Shown here: in pieces, positions 25,129 through 34,900 of the stretch
Layout of the letters: each line of letters begins with the position of its first letter
Numbering within the stretch: position 1 is the first letter of the stretch
Origin: Clostridium_AM tanneri
GTDB taxonomy: Bacteria > Bacillota > Clostridia > Clostridiales > Clostridiaceae
NCBI RefSeq assembly: GCF_033659955.1
Contig: NZ_JARUJP010000008.1
Coordinates: forward strand, 1 to 64,000
Direction of reading: 5' to 3'
Length of the DNA: 64,000 bases
Position numbers and translations under genes: made by a program
Notes under the pieces: model-generated
The model's input: the letters and a program-made list of their open reading frames with translations, nothing else
Database searches by the model: none
Told to the model about the DNA's origin: nothing

Positions 25129-26067
25129 TTATTTAAAATACATGGAAGTAATTTTAAAGTAGAAATTATCTTTGCTATTTTCATCCTTAGTTAACAGGAG
25201 ATTTATTGTGTAATTTTTTACTGTGTTACTATTTAGGTTAGAGACACCCTTAAAACTTAGAGTCCAGAGAACTTCAGATACTTCGCCATCTTGATTGCAC
25301 TTATTCTCTGTAAAAATGCCATCTTGAAATACGTAACTATTGTTATCACCAGCTAACTTATCAATTACAGACAAACTTGATTTATCTAGTGTTGGCACAA
25401 ATATATCTTTAGGCCTGTAGGATTCATTATGGGGAAGACCTTGTACAAATTTGACAAAGGAACAAATAGTATCTTTACCCATAAATACGTTATTAGTTTC
25501 ATAATTATAATTCTTAAATTTATAATTAAGAAATATATAGTTTGATAGTGTTATATCGTCATTTTGGAGTTTTCCAGAGATAACTTTAGGCGTTTTGTTA
25601 TTTTTACAGTCTATAAAGCCCAGTATGTTATTTGTGTTTGAAAATAGGTTTTCAAATTTGCCGTCATTCCAAATAAAAATATGTTGAATGGGAGTATCCT
25701 TATTAGACGACTGAATAAAAATTTCAGGAATCTTATCTCTAGAAACATCCATGAGGGTAACTCTCATTGGCCAATAGCTAGAATAGTGACCGATTGGGGG
25801 AGAGTTTTTGTCTGTTTTAATAGAAAAACTTTTATCTTTAGTTTTTACCTCAAGGTCATACTTTTCACCAATTTTTTTTACAGATAGTATGTCCTCTTTT
25901 CCATCACCGTTAAGATCTGCTTTTATTGCTGTGTCGTTTAAGATTTTATTGAAAGTTGGTGAATAGTTTTTAGAAACTAACAAGATTAATAGCAGTATCA
26001 AAATAATCAGTGTTAATAGTAAAAAATAGATATATTTTTTCTTTAGAAAAATTACCCTAAATTTCAT
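25129..26067 (-). CDS. Membrane-anchored protein with a VCBS/FG-GAP-like repeat
   Basis: A 312-residue protein with one N-terminal membrane anchor (about residues 12-30, IYFLLLTLIILILLLILL) and an extracellular part. DLNGDGKEDILSV near residue 50 is an EF-hand-like calcium loop typical of VCBS/FG-GAP blades, and VTLMDVSRDKIPEIFI is a second, degenerate blade. No enzyme motif is seen. I start at ATG 26067, five bases after GGAGGTGA; the in-frame GTG at 26076 lies inside that ribosome site. Function unknown. Confidence 0.78.
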   Translation of the reverse strand: MKFRVIFLKKKYIYFLLLTLIILILLLILLVSKNYSPTFNKILNDTAIKADLNGDGKEDILSVKKIGEKYDLEVKTKDKSFSIKTDKNSPPIGHYSSYWPMRVTLMDVSRDKIPEIFIQSSNKDTPIQHIFIWNDGKFENLFSNTNNILGFIDCKNNKTPKVISGKLQNDDITLSNYIFLNYKFKNYNYETNNVFMGKDTICSFVKFVQGLPHNESYRPKDIFVPTLDKSSLSVIDKLAGDNNSYVFQDGIFTENKCNQDGEVSEVLWTLSFKGVSNLNSNTVKNYTINLLLTKDENSKDNFYFKITSMYFK

Positions 26068-26199
26068 ATATTTCACCTCCAGTTAATTATATGAAATTAT
26101 TATATATTTAATTATTATGCACAAAATAAATTTACAATACTTATCAACATAAAAATAAGTAATTTAATTGACAGTTACTAGAAGCGAAAGGAGGAAAAT

Positions 26200-27432
26200 A
26201 TGATTGTTAGAAGAAGAGGATTAGCAATGCTTTTACTAATATTATTATTAATCAATATTAGTGGATGTGGTAAGGGAAAAGAGACAGCCAAAGAAAAACA
26301 ATTGAACATATATATTGATACTAAAGATAAAGGATCCTTAGATATCCTTAAATTCATTACTGAAGAATATAAAAAGGATAATGGAAAGGTGAAAGTAAAT
26401 GTTAACAACCCTATTGGCGGAAAGATAGAAGAAGATATAAGTAAAGGCGGAGAATCAGATATTGTTTTCACTTCTAGAAATAATATGATGAAGCTAAGTA
26501 AAAAGGGTCTTTTAAGTGATATGGATAGCTATTATGATGAAAATAAAATAAGTGAAAGATATTATACTGTTGTAAAGGCATATGGAAGATTCAATGATAA
26601 ATACTATGGAGTACCATTAATACCTTATACAATTGAAATTCTATATAACCAAAAGGCACTTGATAAGTTAAATATTAAGCCGCCATCAAATATAACTGAT
26701 TTTGGAAGTATGTTAAAAAAGTTAGGTGAATCAGGAAAAAGAATTCCAGTTATAATACCAGAAGACTTAGATATAAATAATGGGCTCTTTTCTATAATAG
26801 TAAATAATAAGGTGAGTATGAGAAAGTTAGAGAGTATATATGATAGTGGAGCATCTGCCTATAAATCCTTAAACGAGATGCAGCAAGCATTTGATACATT
26901 ATCAGATTTAAGTAAAGCTGGAGGTATAAATAAGAATACTTTTGAAATTGGAAATGATAGTACTGTAGATAAATTTGTGAAAGGAGATATGCCATTAATA
27001 GTAGCTACATCCCACTATGCTAAAAGCTTTAAGGATGAAAATATAAAGGTAATAGGAGAGAATATGGGGGATTCCTCAATAAATTTCAATATACCAGTTG
27101 TAACAGAATCAATTATGTCTGTTCCTCTAAACCATAAGAATGGAGAAGAAGTGACTAATTTTATAAAGTTTGCTCTAAGTGATGATACTCAAAAGAAACT
27201 GGTGGAAAAGGGGTTTATAACTGGAAATAAGAAGGTTAACAATTCTAAGGGTGGAGGCGTAAAAGGTAGTGTCATACAGCACTTACAGGAGAGTACTGAG
27301 GATGGTGTTGCATTTGTATATAACATACCAGAAAAGTTAAAGGGCAGCATATCTTCTAAGGTCGATGAAATATTATCAGGAAAACAAAGCAAAAAGGAAT
27401 GGGAAGAAGCAGTAGATGAAGCTTATAGATAA
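26200..27432 (+). CDS. Extracellular solute-binding lipoprotein, family 1 (orphan)
   Basis: A 410-residue substrate-binding protein. The signal peptide MIVRRRGLAMLLLILLLINI is followed by the lipobox ISGC, so the protein should be lipid-anchored at the cysteine near residue 24. The body has the usual family-1 features: SDIVFTSRNNMMKL, YGVPLIPYTIEILYNQKAL and SIMSVPLNHKN. Such proteins serve sugar or polyol ABC importers, but no permease or ATPase gene adjoins it. It may share a transporter encoded elsewhere or act as a sensor. AAAGGAGGA precedes the ATG. Confidence 0.85.
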   Translation: MIVRRRGLAMLLLILLLINISGCGKGKETAKEKQLNIYIDTKDKGSLDILKFITEEYKKDNGKVKVNVNNPIGGKIEEDISKGGESDIVFTSRNNMMKLSKKGLLSDMDSYYDENKISERYYTVVKAYGRFNDKYYGVPLIPYTIEILYNQKALDKLNIKPPSNITDFGSMLKKLGESGKRIPVIIPEDLDINNGLFSIIVNNKVSMRKLESIYDSGASAYKSLNEMQQAFDTLSDLSKAGGINKNTFEIGNDSTVDKFVKGDMPLIVATSHYAKSFKDENIKVIGENMGDSSINFNIPVVTESIMSVPLNHKNGEEVTNFIKFALSDDTQKKLVEKGFITGNKKVNNSKGGGVKGSVIQHLQESTEDGVAFVYNIPEKLKGSISSKVDEILSGKQSKKEWEEAVDEAYR

Positions 27433-27461
27433 AGAGCAGTTTATACACTAAACTGCTCTTT
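27431..27461. terminator. Bidirectional terminator
   Basis: A perfect 13-bp stem AAAGAGCAGTTTA/TAAACTGCTCTTT with a five-base loop, between the convergent solute-binding protein and perR genes. It overlaps the last bases of the former. Confidence 0.85.
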
Positions 27462-27479
27462 ATCTATATAAACATATTT

Positions 27480-27905
27480 TTAGTTTTCTTTAGCGTCTTG
27501 TTTGCAAGAACTACAAATACCGTAAAAATATATTTGATTAGCTATTATATCATAGTCTGTAAGATCTTTAACTTTATCATTTAGGTCAGTAAAGCAAATA
27601 CCTTCTACATCATTTACTTTTCCGCAATTTAGACATTGTATGTGAGAATGAGGACATACATTTCCATCATATCTAAAGTTACCTTCACCTACATTTAACT
27701 CTTGAACCAGGTTTACTTCAACTAAGGTTTTAAGAGCTTTATAAACAGTAGCTAAGCTCATTGTAGGATACTCTGGTTGTAGAGCTTTATATATTGTTTC
27801 AGCAGATGGATGTTCATTTGTAGATTGTAAATATTTGTACACAGCGATACGTTGAGGAGTAAGTTTTAACTTTTTTTCTCTAAAGATATTAGCTAGGTTA
27901 TCCAT
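27480..27905 (-). CDS. perR: Peroxide-responsive repressor PerR (Fur family)
   Basis: A 141-residue Fur-family regulator. The winged helix includes TPQRIAVYKYL and the recognition helix MSLATVYKALKTL. The metal site is NFRYDGN plus CPHSHIQC, and a structural zinc site is formed by CLNCGK and CSSCKQ. The NFRYDG..PHSH pattern is that of clostridial PerR rather than Fur or Zur. It represses oxygen and peroxide defence genes in strict anaerobes. I start at ATG 27905 (MDNLANIF); the earlier ATG 27914 overlaps the AAGGATGG ribosome site. Confidence 0.88.
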   Translation of the reverse strand: MDNLANIFREKKLKLTPQRIAVYKYLQSTNEHPSAETIYKALQPEYPTMSLATVYKALKTLVEVNLVQELNVGEGNFRYDGNVCPHSHIQCLNCGKVNDVEGICFTDLNDKVKDLTDYDIIANQIYFYGICSSCKQDAKEN

Positions 27906-28077
27906 ATACACCATCCTTACTATATAATTAATTATATCATATAATAAAAATTATTAATTGTCAAAAGTATTTTATTGGAATTAATTCATAAACATATTTT
28001 TTAGAGTTTTACAGAAAATAATTAGACAGGAGTAACATTCATCAGTTTTACATTAGAAAAGTAAGGAGATGAAATTA

Positions 28078-29037
28078 TTGGAGGTCAAACCCATTGTAGT
28101 AGTAAGCAAATGTCTAGGGTTTCAGGCATGTAGATATAACGGACAAATTGAAAATGATGAGTTTGTAAATAAGTTAAATGACTATGTTAGATTTGTACCA
28201 GTATGTCCGGAAATAGAAATAGGATTAGAAATACCCAGGAACTCCATAAGAGTAGTAAATATTGATGGAGATTTTAAAATTATTGAAACTAAAACAGGAA
28301 GGGACTTATCAATAATGATGAATGATTTTTCTAACACATTTCTAAATAACCTGGAAGAAGTAGATGGGTTTCTATTAAAAACTAGGTCTCCTTCTTGTGG
28401 AATTAAAGACGTAAAAATATATAGCAGTATAGATAAGGGAGCAGCAGTTAGAAAGGGAAAGGGTTTTTTTGGGGGAGAGGTAACAAAAAGATATCCTAAT
28501 CTAGCTGTTGAAGATGAAGGGAGGTTGAAAGATTATAAAATTAGAGAACACTTTTTAACAAAATTGTATACAATGGCTAGATTTAGAGAACTAAAAAAGA
28601 CAAATTCCATTGTAGAGTTAAAGAAGTTTCATAAATATAATGAGCTGCTACTCATGTACTACAATAAAAAGGGATTTAGAAAGCTGTCCGATATAATAAA
28701 GAAAGAAAGTGAAGAAAGCACAGAAAGAATTATTAAGGAATATGAGTATTATTTGGGACTAGTCTTGGCAAGGGTGCCCAGATATACATCAAATATTAGC
28801 TTAATGCTAAGCATTATAAAAGTATTCCAGGATAAAATCTCAGAAAGAGAAACCGTATTTATATTAGATGCTTTAGAAAAATATAGAAGTGGAAATATAC
28901 CTTTTTCAGTTCCTTTATACTTAATAAAAGGATATTTAATAAGATTTGAGGTTTTTAGTTTTATTAATCAAAGTTTTTTTGAACCATACCCTCACAGCCT
29001 TGTGGAAATGAGGGATTCTGGGAAAATATTAACATAA
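28078..29037 (+). CDS. DUF523 and DUF1722 domain protein (YbgA-like)
   Basis: A protein of about 319 residues. The N-terminal DUF523 (about 1-140) has VSKCLGFQACRYNGQ, VCPEIEIGLEIPR and the cysteine motif TRSPSCGIKDVKIY; the C-terminal DUF1722/YbgA helical domain follows (about 165-300). Cellular function is not established for this family. A TTG at 28078 follows AAGGAGA at good spacing; the ATG at 28069 is directly against that ribosome site, so I prefer TTG. It is divergent from perR. Confidence 0.85.
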   Translation: MEVKPIVVVSKCLGFQACRYNGQIENDEFVNKLNDYVRFVPVCPEIEIGLEIPRNSIRVVNIDGDFKIIETKTGRDLSIMMNDFSNTFLNNLEEVDGFLLKTRSPSCGIKDVKIYSSIDKGAAVRKGKGFFGGEVTKRYPNLAVEDEGRLKDYKIREHFLTKLYTMARFRELKKTNSIVELKKFHKYNELLLMYYNKKGFRKLSDIIKKESEESTERIIKEYEYYLGLVLARVPRYTSNISLMLSIIKVFQDKISERETVFILDALEKYRSGNIPFSVPLYLIKGYLIRFEVFSFINQSFFEPYPHSLVEMRDSGKILT

Positions 29038-29553
29038 AAATTTATAAATAAAAGTTTATTAAAATAAATGAAACTATATTTGACTAAAAAGTCTTCAATA
29101 TTTTACGCTTATTTAAAAAAATAATTGTGCTGAAAAAAATAGATTGTGATAAATTCAATTTTTAGAAATAAAATTATATTTATATGGCATAACAATAAGG
29201 TTATTAGGGAAAGTCTATTAATAGCTAAGCAATATTCTAATAATTTTTTACAAAATCTCAATAAAACCTAATAAAATTATGCTAGCTTTGTTAAAATAAT
29301 GATTTTCCAAAGAGAAACTTTAATAATCCATATTACAATACAAAAACCGTTGTGAATAATTGAATTCATATTTAAAAATAGTTTTAATAAAAACAATGTT
29401 TAGTTTAAGTTTTATATTTAAAAAGTTACAATATTCGAGTTTTTTCTCTTCACAAAACGACTTTATACTTGTAATTTCATACTTATGATATCAGAATTAT
29501 GATGATTAATACAACAATTAGGTATAAAAATAAAATTATTGCGAAAATTACAC
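29038..29553 (+). other. Gene-free AT-rich region
   Basis: About 500 bases with very high A+T and no credible reading frame. ATTATTGCGAAAA (29535-29547) also occurs upstream of ilvA at 560-572. No riboswitch or long hairpin stood out. Confidence 0.5.
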
Positions 29554-29582
29554 TTGATTTAAACTGTAAAACATGTTAAGAT
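29554..29582 (+). promoter_or_regulatory. Sigma-A promoter of the amino-acid permease
   Basis: TTGATT (29554-29559), a 17-base spacer and TAAGAT (29577-29582), about 50 bases before the ATG. Its position rules out the longer reading frame that begins at 29573. Confidence 0.7.
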
Positions 29583-29638
29583 TTTATCGAAATAAAATAT
29601 ATTTAATAAAAAATTTTTGTAGGGAGGTAAATCGTATA

Positions 29639-30976
29639 ATGAGCAAAAATGAATTAAAAAAAGAAATCGGTCTCGTACCCGCCCTTGCAATCGTTATCGG
29701 TATGGTTATAGGTGGAGGAGTATTCTTTAAGCCTACAGCTGTATTTACTGCGACAGGCGCACCAGGACTAGGTATGATGGCGTGGGTTCTAGGCGGAATA
29801 ATATCCGTAGCTGGTGGACTTACAGCGGCTGAAGTATCTGCTGCAATTCCAAAAACAGGTGGTATGGTAGCTTACTTAAATGAGACATACGGAGATGTTT
29901 GGGGATATCTTTTAGGTTGGGCTCAGACAGTAATATATTTCCCAGCAAATATCGCAGCTCTTGGAATAATATTTGCAACACAAGCAGTTTCATTATTAGC
30001 ATTAGGCGACGGAATGATAATTCCAATAGCAATTATAACTACTATATTCTTAATATGCATGAACTCATTAGGATCAAAAACAGGTGGAGCTATCCAAACT
30101 GTTGCAACTGTTGCTAAGTTAGTACCTTTATTTGCAATAATATTAGTTGGTTTAACAAAAGGTGATGGTGGAGTAGTAAGATTATTCCCAATGACTGCTG
30201 CTGATCATCCGATAGGTACAAGTCTTGGATCAGCACTTGTAGCTACAATGTTCGCTTATGATGGATGGATAAACGTTGGAGCTATAGCAGGAGAAATGAA
30301 AAACCCAGGTAAAGATTTACCTAAGGCAATTATTGGTGGTATATCAGTAGTTATGGCAATTTACCTATTAATAAACGTTGCTTATCTATTCGTATTACCA
30401 GCAACAACACTAGCTGCAACTAAGACACCAGCTGCAGACGTAGCATCAGTAATATTCGGACCAGGTGGTGGAAAGATTATTACTATAGGTATTCTAATCT
30501 CAATATTTGGATCATTAAACGGATATATAATGACAGGAATGAGAATTCCATATGCTATGGCAGTTGAAAATAAACTACCATTCAGTAACTGGTTAGGAAA
30601 ATTACACCCAACTTTCAAAACTCCAATAAACAGTGGTATATTAATAGGTGTTATCTCAATACTATTAATATTCTCAGGTAAGTTTGACCAGTTAACAGAC
30701 TTATTAATATTCGTAATTTGGATATTCTATGTTATGACATTCTGTGCTGTATTTACTCTTAGAAAGAACAGACCAGAATTACACAGACCATATAAAGTTC
30801 CTCTATATCCTGTAATACCAGCTATAGCTATAATAGGAGGTTTATATATAATATTAAACACTCTATTCACTCAACCTATGAATGCAGGATTAGGACTTGT
30901 AGCTACTTTAATAGGATACCCAGTTTATAAATCAAGAAAAGATAAGTTTATAAAATCTGATGAAGATATAGCTTAA
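29639..30976 (+). CDS. APC-family amino acid permease
   Basis: A 445-residue transporter with about 12 membrane segments. The APC signature near the N-terminus is IGMVIGGGVFFKP, where the unwound first helix binds the substrate amino and carboxyl groups; the second is AYDGWINVGAIAGEMKNP. It resembles the L-type serine/threonine exchangers (SteT-like), but substrate cannot be assigned with confidence. ATG 29639 follows GGGAGG. The gene uses many unusual C-ending codons at its beginning (GTC, GCC), perhaps reflecting high expression. It is monocistronic. Confidence 0.88.
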   Translation: MSKNELKKEIGLVPALAIVIGMVIGGGVFFKPTAVFTATGAPGLGMMAWVLGGIISVAGGLTAAEVSAAIPKTGGMVAYLNETYGDVWGYLLGWAQTVIYFPANIAALGIIFATQAVSLLALGDGMIIPIAIITTIFLICMNSLGSKTGGAIQTVATVAKLVPLFAIILVGLTKGDGGVVRLFPMTAADHPIGTSLGSALVATMFAYDGWINVGAIAGEMKNPGKDLPKAIIGGISVVMAIYLLINVAYLFVLPATTLAATKTPAADVASVIFGPGGGKIITIGILISIFGSLNGYIMTGMRIPYAMAVENKLPFSNWLGKLHPTFKTPINSGILIGVISILLIFSGKFDQLTDLLIFVIWIFYVMTFCAVFTLRKNRPELHRPYKVPLYPVIPAIAIIGGLYIILNTLFTQPMNAGLGLVATLIGYPVYKSRKDKFIKSDEDIA

Positions 30977-30991
30977 TTTTAGATAAGTAAG

Positions 30992-31037
30992 GCTGTAAGA
31001 AGATAATCTAGATAGATTTCTTCTTACAGCTTTTTTT
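30992..31037 (+). terminator. Terminator after the permease
   Basis: An 11-bp stem GCTGTAAGAAG/CTTCTTACAGC with a 17-base loop, followed by seven T residues. Confidence 0.92.
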
Positions 31038-31050
31038 ACTATTAAAAATC

Positions 31051-32013
31051 TTAAATTATAGAGAATTCCTTTAAAAGTTCATAGCACTCAACATTTAATT
31101 CTTTTTTAGAAGCTATAGCATCATCAATATCTACATCAATCATGAAATTTCCTCTGATACCAATTGCTTTTGAGGTGCTCTCTTTTACTAATAAAGTTAT
31201 GGATTTTGCACCCATTCTACTAGCAAGTATTCTATCAAAGGCAGAAGGGCTACCACCCCTTTGTATAAAGCCGAGCATTGTAACTCTTGTATTAATTCCT
31301 GTTTTTTCCTCTATCTCTTTTTTTAGTTGCAATGGATCATACAAATTTTCAGCTAGTATAATAATATTATTTAGATTTCCCTTAGCTTTATCCTCAAGGA
31401 GTTTTTGGCAAACTGAGTTAACTTCTATTCCCTTTTCTGGTATAAGTGTAATTTTAGCGCCTCCTGCTATCCCAGCATATAGGGCTATATCTCCGCAATA
31501 TCTTCCCATAACTTCAATAATAGTAGCCTTTTCATGGGAGATAGTAGTATCTCGTACTTTACTTATACAGTCTATAACTATATTTAATGTGGTATCAAAA
31601 CCAATTGAATAGTCTGTATAACCTAAGTCGTTATCTATTGTTGCAGGTATAGCTACTATTTTAACGCCTAATCTGTTTAATCTTGACGCGCCTTTGAAGG
31701 AGCCTTCGCCCCCTATAACTATCAAACCTTCTATTCCAAGTATATCTAAAACATTTAGTGCCTTTTTTTGGCCATCATCTGTCATAAACTCCTGGGACCT
31801 TGCCGTTTTGAGGATAGTTCCTCCTTTATCAATAATATCTTCAACTACTGAAGGAGTTAAATGTTTAAATTCCCCATTAATTAATCCCTTGTAACCCCTT
31901 TCTATACCTATTACCTTAATGTTATTGTAAGCTGCAGCTTTTACAACGGCTCTTATAGCCGCATTCATTCCTGGTGCATCTCCACCACTTGTTAAAACTC
32001 CTATAGTTTTCAA
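31051..32013 (-). CDS. PfkA-family sugar kinase with altered active site
   Basis: A 320-residue group-A phosphofructokinase homologue, collinear with E. coli PfkA numbering. Conserved: GGDAPGMN at 10-17, catalytic Asp127 in TIDND, VMGRYCGD at 168-175, Glu222, Arg243 and Arg252. Changed: Asp103, which helps bind Mg-ATP, is Glu (GGEGS); Arg162 and His249, both in the fructose-6-phosphate pocket, are Lys and Phe; position 124 is Ala; allosteric Glu187 is Lys. Gly104 suggests ATP rather than pyrophosphate. Substrate may therefore not be fructose 6-phosphate. The TTG start follows GGAGGG at seven bases. It is transcribed in the same direction as the AraC-type regulator gene just upstream and lies next to the inositol locus. 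Confidence 0.85.
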   Translation of the reverse strand: MKTIGVLTSGGDAPGMNAAIRAVVKAAAYNNIKVIGIERGYKGLINGEFKHLTPSVVEDIIDKGGTILKTARSQEFMTDDGQKKALNVLDILGIEGLIVIGGEGSFKGASRLNRLGVKIVAIPATIDNDLGYTDYSIGFDTTLNIVIDCISKVRDTTISHEKATIIEVMGRYCGDIALYAGIAGGAKITLIPEKGIEVNSVCQKLLEDKAKGNLNNIIILAENLYDPLQLKKEIEEKTGINTRVTMLGFIQRGGSPSAFDRILASRMGAKSITLLVKESTSKAIGIRGNFMIDVDIDDAIASKKELNVECYELLKEFSII

Positions 32014-32107
32014 TTACTATCCCTCCATAGTATAAAAGTTCTATATACCCTTTATTTATTATTAATGAAAAAATAACATATAATAAATGGCTAGTGCCAA
32101 AAGTTTT

Positions 32108-34450
32108 CTAGCCTCGGATTTTGAAGGTGTTTCTATACTGATTAGGCGAAATACCATATTTTTTCTTAAATGCAGTATAAAAATAATTACTATTACTAAA
32201 ACCAACTTCAGTAGATATTTCAGAAACTGTTAGGCTAGTTGTTTCAAGTAAAACCTTTGCCTTGTTAAATCTCAACTCAGATATATAAGTAGATAAAGAT
32301 TTATTCTCTGTAGTCTTAAATATTGCTCTTAGATAGCTAGATGAGATATTTACATAGTCGGATATAATATCTACAGATAAATTTGGGTTATTATAATTTT
32401 CATTTATATAAGCTATGGTATTTTTTATAATATCATTTTTTTTGTTTGATTTTTTCTCATCTAATTGAGTAATAGAGCTTGTATATAAATCAATAAACCA
32501 GCTTTTTACCTCGGTAAAGGTTTCTAGTTTATCTAAATTGTTTAAGAAACTTTTAAGGTTAATGTTTGAACTCTCATTATTAATGTTGTACAAAGTATCA
32601 ATTAGTTTTTTTGAATGTAATGCTAATTGAGATATTCCAAGGAGCATATTGCTGTAAGAGTAAGAACTTATTTTTTCTAGTATTCTGTCCAGTTCCTTTT
32701 CCATGTTTTTTATATTTGCTAGCTTAACTGCACTAAATAAAGCGTTTTCAATCTCATCTGGATACTGATACTCACTATTTAAGTTTAGGATGATTTTATC
32801 ATAATTTAATATAGAGCCTGAGCCAAATTTTAATGTGTAATTTAAATAGTTCATAGCAACTTCATAAGAAGTAGATATTTTGTATAAATTATCAGCACAA
32901 CATCCTATAGCAGCAGATAGAGAAATATTATAAAACAACATAACGTAGTTCTGAATTTCTTTTATAAGATTTTCAACTAAGTCTAAATTTTCAAGGCTTC
33001 CTCTGTCTGATGTGTTTAAAATAAGAGAAATATGTTTTTTACCTATAGATATACATTCACTATTATAAGCCTTTGAAGAAACATCCTGACATATGTTGCA
33101 TATTCCAAACCTTAGAAGTTTTCTGTCTTCATGAGAATATTTAGAGTAAAACTCAGAAATTTGATCAATCTTAAATAAGATAACTAAATTAGTTCCTTCT
33201 GATACTTTAATATTTAATTCATCTAACCTTTCTTTTATGTCTTTGAAATTTGTTAAATTATTTAGTAAGAGACTTTCTATTAACCGATTTCTTAAAAATT
33301 TTCTATCCTCAAAGGAAAGTTTTTTTAAGGAAATATTCTCATTAAATACTGAATCTATAGCTAAAGATAAAAAATCGAATTCATTTGATTGTATTTCGCC
33401 TATCAGATTATGTTTTATAATTTTATTTTCAACATCTTTTACAATTCTCCCTATAGGCGAATATATTTTTTTAGATATGAAGTAGGAAACTATAATACCT
33501 ATAAAAAGCAAGCTTATAAAGATTATTAACATTAGATGATTCATTTCCTCCATACTTCCTAGTAACGTATGATATGGAGCTACTGCTATAAGCTTTAAAC
33601 CAAGTTTATCTGAAGAATTATAAGATATTACACAAGGCTCACCATTTATGTCTGATAAAAAACTACCTTTAGAATTATGTTCATTAAGTATAGTTTTTAC
33701 GTATTCAAGGGATGAAACATTTTTAAGAAACATACTTGAATTTGAGTGGAAAATTATATTTCCAGTGTTATCAATAGCGAATATATCACACTTATCCTTA
33801 GAAATAGTTTTAAAGTATTTTTCAATTTCATCTACAGATAAATTTAAAATTATAGCTCCATCCGGCAAGTTATTTTTAGAATTCTTAGTATTAGAAAATG
33901 TGATAGAAAGAATATTTCTATCATATTTCAAGTTGTCCTTAGATAAAAAACTTACTTTTCTTGGAGTTAAACCTGTACTAAAGCCGTCAGAAGAATCACT
34001 GATAAGGGGTAAAAGACCCTTATCATAAAAGTTGTTGATGTCTACAGTTTCACTTATAGAGCTATACACCTTTCCACTATTATTATTGTAGACATAGACT
34101 GAGTGAATAGATGGCAAAGGAAAATTCAATTGAAGTATCTTCGAATTTTCGTTAGAACTATAATAATTATTTTTACCGTAATACATTAGGCTATATATAT
34201 CTTCGTTTAGGTATAACTGATATAAAAACAGCTTGGACCAATTTAATATGTAGTCTGTATAATAAATAGCTTGATTTAGTGTTTTTTCAGAACTTCCTAT
34301 GGAGTTTTCTATTAGTTGATTTTTATAGCTATTATATAGAACTGTGGTTGTTATAGAAAGTATCAGCGAAGTAAGTATTATGTAAGATAGGATTAGTTTT
34401 ATAAAGGTACTTTTTAAATTAATCTTTTTATTTATTAAAAAACCTTTCAT
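32108..34450 (-). CDS. Membrane-bound AraC-type transcriptional regulator with extracellular sensor
   Basis: A 780-residue YesN-like one-component regulator. There is a membrane segment near residues 17-38, an extracellular Cache-like sensor (about 40-300), a second membrane segment (about 307-325, LIIFISLLFIGIIVSYFI), a cytoplasmic middle region, and a C-terminal AraC double helix-turn-helix (about 675-775; ISDYVNISSSYLRAIF and VSEISTEVGFSNSNYFYTAF). It is divergent from the sugar ABC transporter and inositol operon and is the likely regulator of that operon, perhaps sensing inositol or a polyol outside the cell. Confidence 0.9.
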   Translation of the reverse strand: MKGFLINKKINLKSTFIKLILSYIILTSLILSITTTVLYNSYKNQLIENSIGSSEKTLNQAIYYTDYILNWSKLFLYQLYLNEDIYSLMYYGKNNYYSSNENSKILQLNFPLPSIHSVYVYNNNSGKVYSSISETVDINNFYDKGLLPLISDSSDGFSTGLTPRKVSFLSKDNLKYDRNILSITFSNTKNSKNNLPDGAIILNLSVDEIEKYFKTISKDKCDIFAIDNTGNIIFHSNSSMFLKNVSSLEYVKTILNEHNSKGSFLSDINGEPCVISYNSSDKLGLKLIAVAPYHTLLGSMEEMNHLMLIIFISLLFIGIIVSYFISKKIYSPIGRIVKDVENKIIKHNLIGEIQSNEFDFLSLAIDSVFNENISLKKLSFEDRKFLRNRLIESLLLNNLTNFKDIKERLDELNIKVSEGTNLVILFKIDQISEFYSKYSHEDRKLLRFGICNICQDVSSKAYNSECISIGKKHISLILNTSDRGSLENLDLVENLIKEIQNYVMLFYNISLSAAIGCCADNLYKISTSYEVAMNYLNYTLKFGSGSILNYDKIILNLNSEYQYPDEIENALFSAVKLANIKNMEKELDRILEKISSYSYSNMLLGISQLALHSKKLIDTLYNINNESSNINLKSFLNNLDKLETFTEVKSWFIDLYTSSITQLDEKKSNKKNDIIKNTIAYINENYNNPNLSVDIISDYVNISSSYLRAIFKTTENKSLSTYISELRFNKAKVLLETTSLTVSEISTEVGFSNSNYFYTAFKKKYGISPNQYRNTFKIRG

Positions 34451-34900
34451 TATCTCTTTCCTTTCCTAAGTATTATTTATATTTAGGACTAATTTATACA
34501 CATATCCTATTCATTTTTAAATAAAAAGTCATAAATAAAAGTAATAGATTTATATCTATGTACATAGTAATTGGGAAAGTTAAAGAATGTCTGTCTCAAA
34601 AATAAAAGTAATAATAATAAACTATACATTGATAGAATAATTATATCAGAAAAGTTAAATAATGGAACGGTATTTATATTATTATTTTATTCAAAAAACA
34701 AAGAAAAAATTAAAAGTAAAAGTTTGAAGCTTTAAAAAAATGAATTATTATAAACATGCAGAGGGAAAAAATGGCGTTTTTCTACGGTTGTACTAAATAT
34801 CTTTCACATAAATTAATATATAGTTTCGATAGGAGGAGGGTAGTACAGCTTATAAATTGCATTTATAAATTGAAACTTAATTAAATAAGGGGGAATTTTA
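34451..34900 (+). promoter_or_regulatory. Divergent control region of the inositol operon
   Basis: A 450-base A+T-rich region between the AraC-type regulator and the binding-protein gene. A direct repeat of TTATAAATTG (about 34851-34876), also partly self-complementary, lies just upstream of the AAGGGGGA ribosome site. AGGAGGAGGG near 34831 looks like a ribosome site, but no reading frame follows it. I found no convincing -35/-10 pair. Confidence 0.45.

Noticed and set aside
29573..29638. N-terminal extension of the amino-acid permease
   Set aside because: It begins inside the predicted -10 box; the extension is unlike the family and a good ribosome site lies before ATG 29639.
31142..31612. 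156-codon plus-strand reading frame inside the PfkA-like gene
   Set aside because: Antisense shadow of a clear enzyme gene, with no start signal.
33648..34028. 126-codon plus-strand reading frame inside the AraC-type regulator
   Set aside because: Serine/leucine-rich shadow product with no start signal.
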